The notes under the pieces were generated by a model, which saw nothing but the letters and a program-made list of their open reading frames with translations, made no database searches and was not told the origin of the DNA. The translations under genes and the position numbers were made by a program. From the NCBI GenBank assembly GCA_019115345.1, contig DXDV01000211.1, forward strand, positions 1 through 6,164: 6,164 nucleotides of DNA, written 5' to 3'. The stretch comes from Candidatus Intestinimonas stercorigallinarum. GTDB lineage: Bacteria > Bacillota > Clostridia > Oscillospirales > Oscillospiraceae. The first letter of the stretch is position 1. Each line of letters begins with the position of its first letter. This document shows positions 4,753 to 6,164 of the stretch, one piece after another.

Positions 4753-5991
4753 ATGTTCAAACCCCTGGAGGGCGTGAAAGTCATTGACCTCACCTACTTT
4801 GTGGCCGGCCCCGGCGCCGCCCGTATCCTGGCCGACTGGGGCGCCGACGTCATCAAGGTGGAGCCCAGCTTCGGCGATCCTGGCCGGGGCACCGGCGCCA
4901 CCATGTCCTGCCCCATCGAGAAGGGCTGCAACCCCTTCTACACCGCCTACAACGCCAACAAGCGCGGCCTGTCCCTGAACCTCAAGAGCGAGGAGGGCAA
5001 GGCCGTCCTGTACAAGCTCCTGGAGACCGCCGACGTCTTCCTCTCCAGCTACCGCACCGGCGCCCTCAAGCGCCTGGGCCTGGACTACGGCTCGCTGAGC
5101 CAGAAGTTCCCCCACCTCATCTGGGCTCAGATCAACGGCTTCGGCGACTTCGGCCCCGCCAAGGACAACGCCGGCTTTGACACCGTGGCCTTCTGGGCCC
5201 GCTCCGGCGCCATGATCGACATCACCGAGAAGGATACCTCCCCGGTGAACCCCCTCATCGGCTTCGGAGACGCCACCACCTCCTGCTCCCTGGCCGGCGG
5301 CATCAGCGCCGCCCTCTATCAGAAGGCCAAGACCGGCAAGGGCTGCAAGGTCATGATCTCCCTCTTCGCCCAGGCCATCTGGAGCGAGAGCGCCGGCATG
5401 GTCTCCACCCAGTACGGCGACGAGTACCCCAAGACCCGCCTCAACCCCGGCTCTCCCGTCATGGACACCTTTAAGAGCGCCGACGACAAGTGGTTCTACA
5501 TGAGCATCCTGGAGCCCGACCGCTACAACAACGCCCTCTTCAAGGAGCTGGGCCGGGAGGACCTGGTGGACCACCCCGACTACGCCACCGCCGCCGCCTG
5601 CAAGGCCCACACCGTCCAGCTGGTGGAGATCCTCAGCGCCGAGTTCGCCAAGCACTCCATGGACGACATCGCCGCCATGTTTGCCCGGGCGGACATCGCC
5701 TACGACCGGGTGCAGCACATCAAGGAGGTCCTGGACGATCCCCAGGCCCTGGAGAACATGTACATCGTGCCCGTGGAAAACCGGGACGGCACCGTCACCA
5801 AGCAGCCCGCCAGCCCCATCCGCTTCTGCCTCACCGAGCCCACCTGCGTCGAGGACATCGCCCCCACCGTGGACCGTCAGGCTCCCCTGGTGGGCGAGCA
5901 CTCCGCCGAGATCCTCAAGGAGCACGGCTACTCCGACGCCGAGATCCAGAAGCTCATCGACGACAAGGTCATCCACATCGAGACCCTGTAA
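4753..5991 (+). CDS. CaiB/BaiF family (family III) CoA-transferase
   Basis: The gene encodes 412 residues in the cytosol. It moves CoA between two carboxylic acids through aspartyl-CoA intermediates, without ATP. The N-terminus LEGVKVIDLTYFVAGPGAARILADWGADVIKVEP (5-38) is the family's Rossmann-like opening; NANKRGLSLNLKSEEG (67-82) and INGFGDFGP (127-135) follow. D173 in GFGD (170-173) matches the catalytic aspartate of the family. Further conserved parts are KAKTGKGCKVMISLF (191-205) and the closing GEHSAEILKEHGYSDAEIQKL (381-401). The pattern, including GFD (141-143), TSPVN (162-166) and TQYGDEYP (219-226), reads close to Clostridium 2-hydroxyisocaproate CoA-transferase HadA as I remember it, and more distantly to CaiB. 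No HadB/HadC-type dehydratase is visible, and a crotonase is present instead, so the substrate is probably not a 2-hydroxyacid. AAAGGAG precedes the ATG by 11 nt; the dehydrogenase starts 24 nt after its stop. Confidence 0.93.
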   Translation: MFKPLEGVKVIDLTYFVAGPGAARILADWGADVIKVEPSFGDPGRGTGATMSCPIEKGCNPFYTAYNANKRGLSLNLKSEEGKAVLYKLLETADVFLSSYRTGALKRLGLDYGSLSQKFPHLIWAQINGFGDFGPAKDNAGFDTVAFWARSGAMIDITEKDTSPVNPLIGFGDATTSCSLAGGISAALYQKAKTGKGCKVMISLFAQAIWSESAGMVSTQYGDEYPKTRLNPGSPVMDTFKSADDKWFYMSILEPDRYNNALFKELGREDLVDHPDYATAAACKAHTVQLVEILSAEFAKHSMDDIAAMFARADIAYDRVQHIKEVLDDPQALENMYIVPVENRDGTVTKQPASPIRFCLTEPTCVEDIAPTVDRQAPLVGEHSAEILKEHGYSDAEIQKLIDDKVIHIETL

Positions 5992-6015
5992 GCCCGGGAA
6001 AGGAGTATCTCTACT

Positions 6016-6164
6016 ATGACATTCCATCTCACAGAGGACCAGGCCACCATCCAGCAGCTGGCCCGGGAGTTTGCCCAGAGCGAGCTGGCGCCCATCGCGG
6101 CCCAGATCGACCAGGAGGAGCGGATCCCCAAGGAGATCATCGAGAAGATGGCGGAGGTCGGCTT
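6016..6164 (+). CDS. Acyl-CoA dehydrogenase, N-terminal fragment cut by window edge
   Basis: Only the first 49 codons and two further bases are present, out of an expected 380 or so. The ATG has AAAGGAG (5999-6005) 10 nt upstream. The translation MTFHLTEDQATIQQLAREFA continues SELAPIAAQIDQEERIPKEIIEKMAEVG, the standard first two helices of acyl-CoA dehydrogenases. These FAD enzymes interconvert acyl-CoA and 2-enoyl-CoA, passing electrons through ETF. In this operon the enzyme would work next to the crotonase, with CaiA or clostridial Bcd/AcdB as functional parallels. Catalytic residues lie beyond the window, so direction and substrate are open. ETF genes may follow downstream. Confidence 0.88.
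   Translation, partial: MTFHLTEDQATIQQLAREFAQSELAPIAAQIDQEERIPKEIIEKMAEVG

Noticed and set aside
2485..6164. Assignment as a carnitine (cai) operon
   Set aside because: No CaiT-type carrier or CaiC ligase. The carrier is GntP-type and the transferase reads closer to HadA than to CaiB, so a cai gene symbol is not justified.

Overview
The window is GC-rich, with AGGAGG-type ribosome binding sites, TTG and GTG starts, and butyrate-type acyl-CoA enzymes. This suggests an anaerobic, high-GC Clostridia genome, most likely a gut Oscillospiraceae (Flavonifractor / Intestinimonas / Lawsonibacter-like). That is inferred from composition and protein style; there is no rRNA or marker gene to confirm it.

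Left part (1-1944), all on the minus strand. Bases 1-82 carry two copies of an 11-bp word, probably part of a dispersed intergenic repeat. A two-gene unit follows: a LytTR-domain DNA-binding protein (916-1350) and, 14 nt downstream of it, a multi-pass membrane protein (83-901). The membrane protein looks like DUF3021 with an extra C-terminal membrane block. The pair has its own sigma-A-type promoter (1374-1402), which lies inside a terminator-like inverted repeat. Upstream is a small membrane-anchored zinc-ribbon protein (1555-1944) with its own promoter (1995-2023) and an intrinsic terminator (1496-1547).

Central regulatory region (1945-2484). This 540-bp gap is the most informative non-coding part. 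It holds a near-ideal sigma-54 (-24/-12) promoter pointing rightward at 2365-2381. About 140 bp upstream of its predicted start is a perfect inverted repeat with 18-bp arms (2233-2271), read here as the enhancer for an unidentified sigma-54 activator. Parts of the same TTGTCTCC / GGAGACAA word recur near 2092-2111 and inside the start of the first operon gene (2507-2527). A run of A- and T-tracts lies between enhancer and promoter and could bend the DNA for looping.

Right part (2485-6164), plus strand. This is one operon: enoyl-CoA hydratase/crotonase, GntP-family carboxylate permease, CaiB/BaiF-type (family III) CoA-transferase, and the first 49 codons of an acyl-CoA dehydrogenase cut by the window edge. 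Together they would import a small organic acid, charge it with CoA by exchange rather than with ATP, and hydrate/dehydrate and reduce or oxidise the acyl-CoA. This parallels carnitine reduction (CaiA/B/D) or the Clostridium 2-hydroxyacid (Had) pathway. The substrate cannot be read from the sequence. The main novelty candidate is this uncharacterised operon under sigma-54 control with a distinctive enhancer palindrome.
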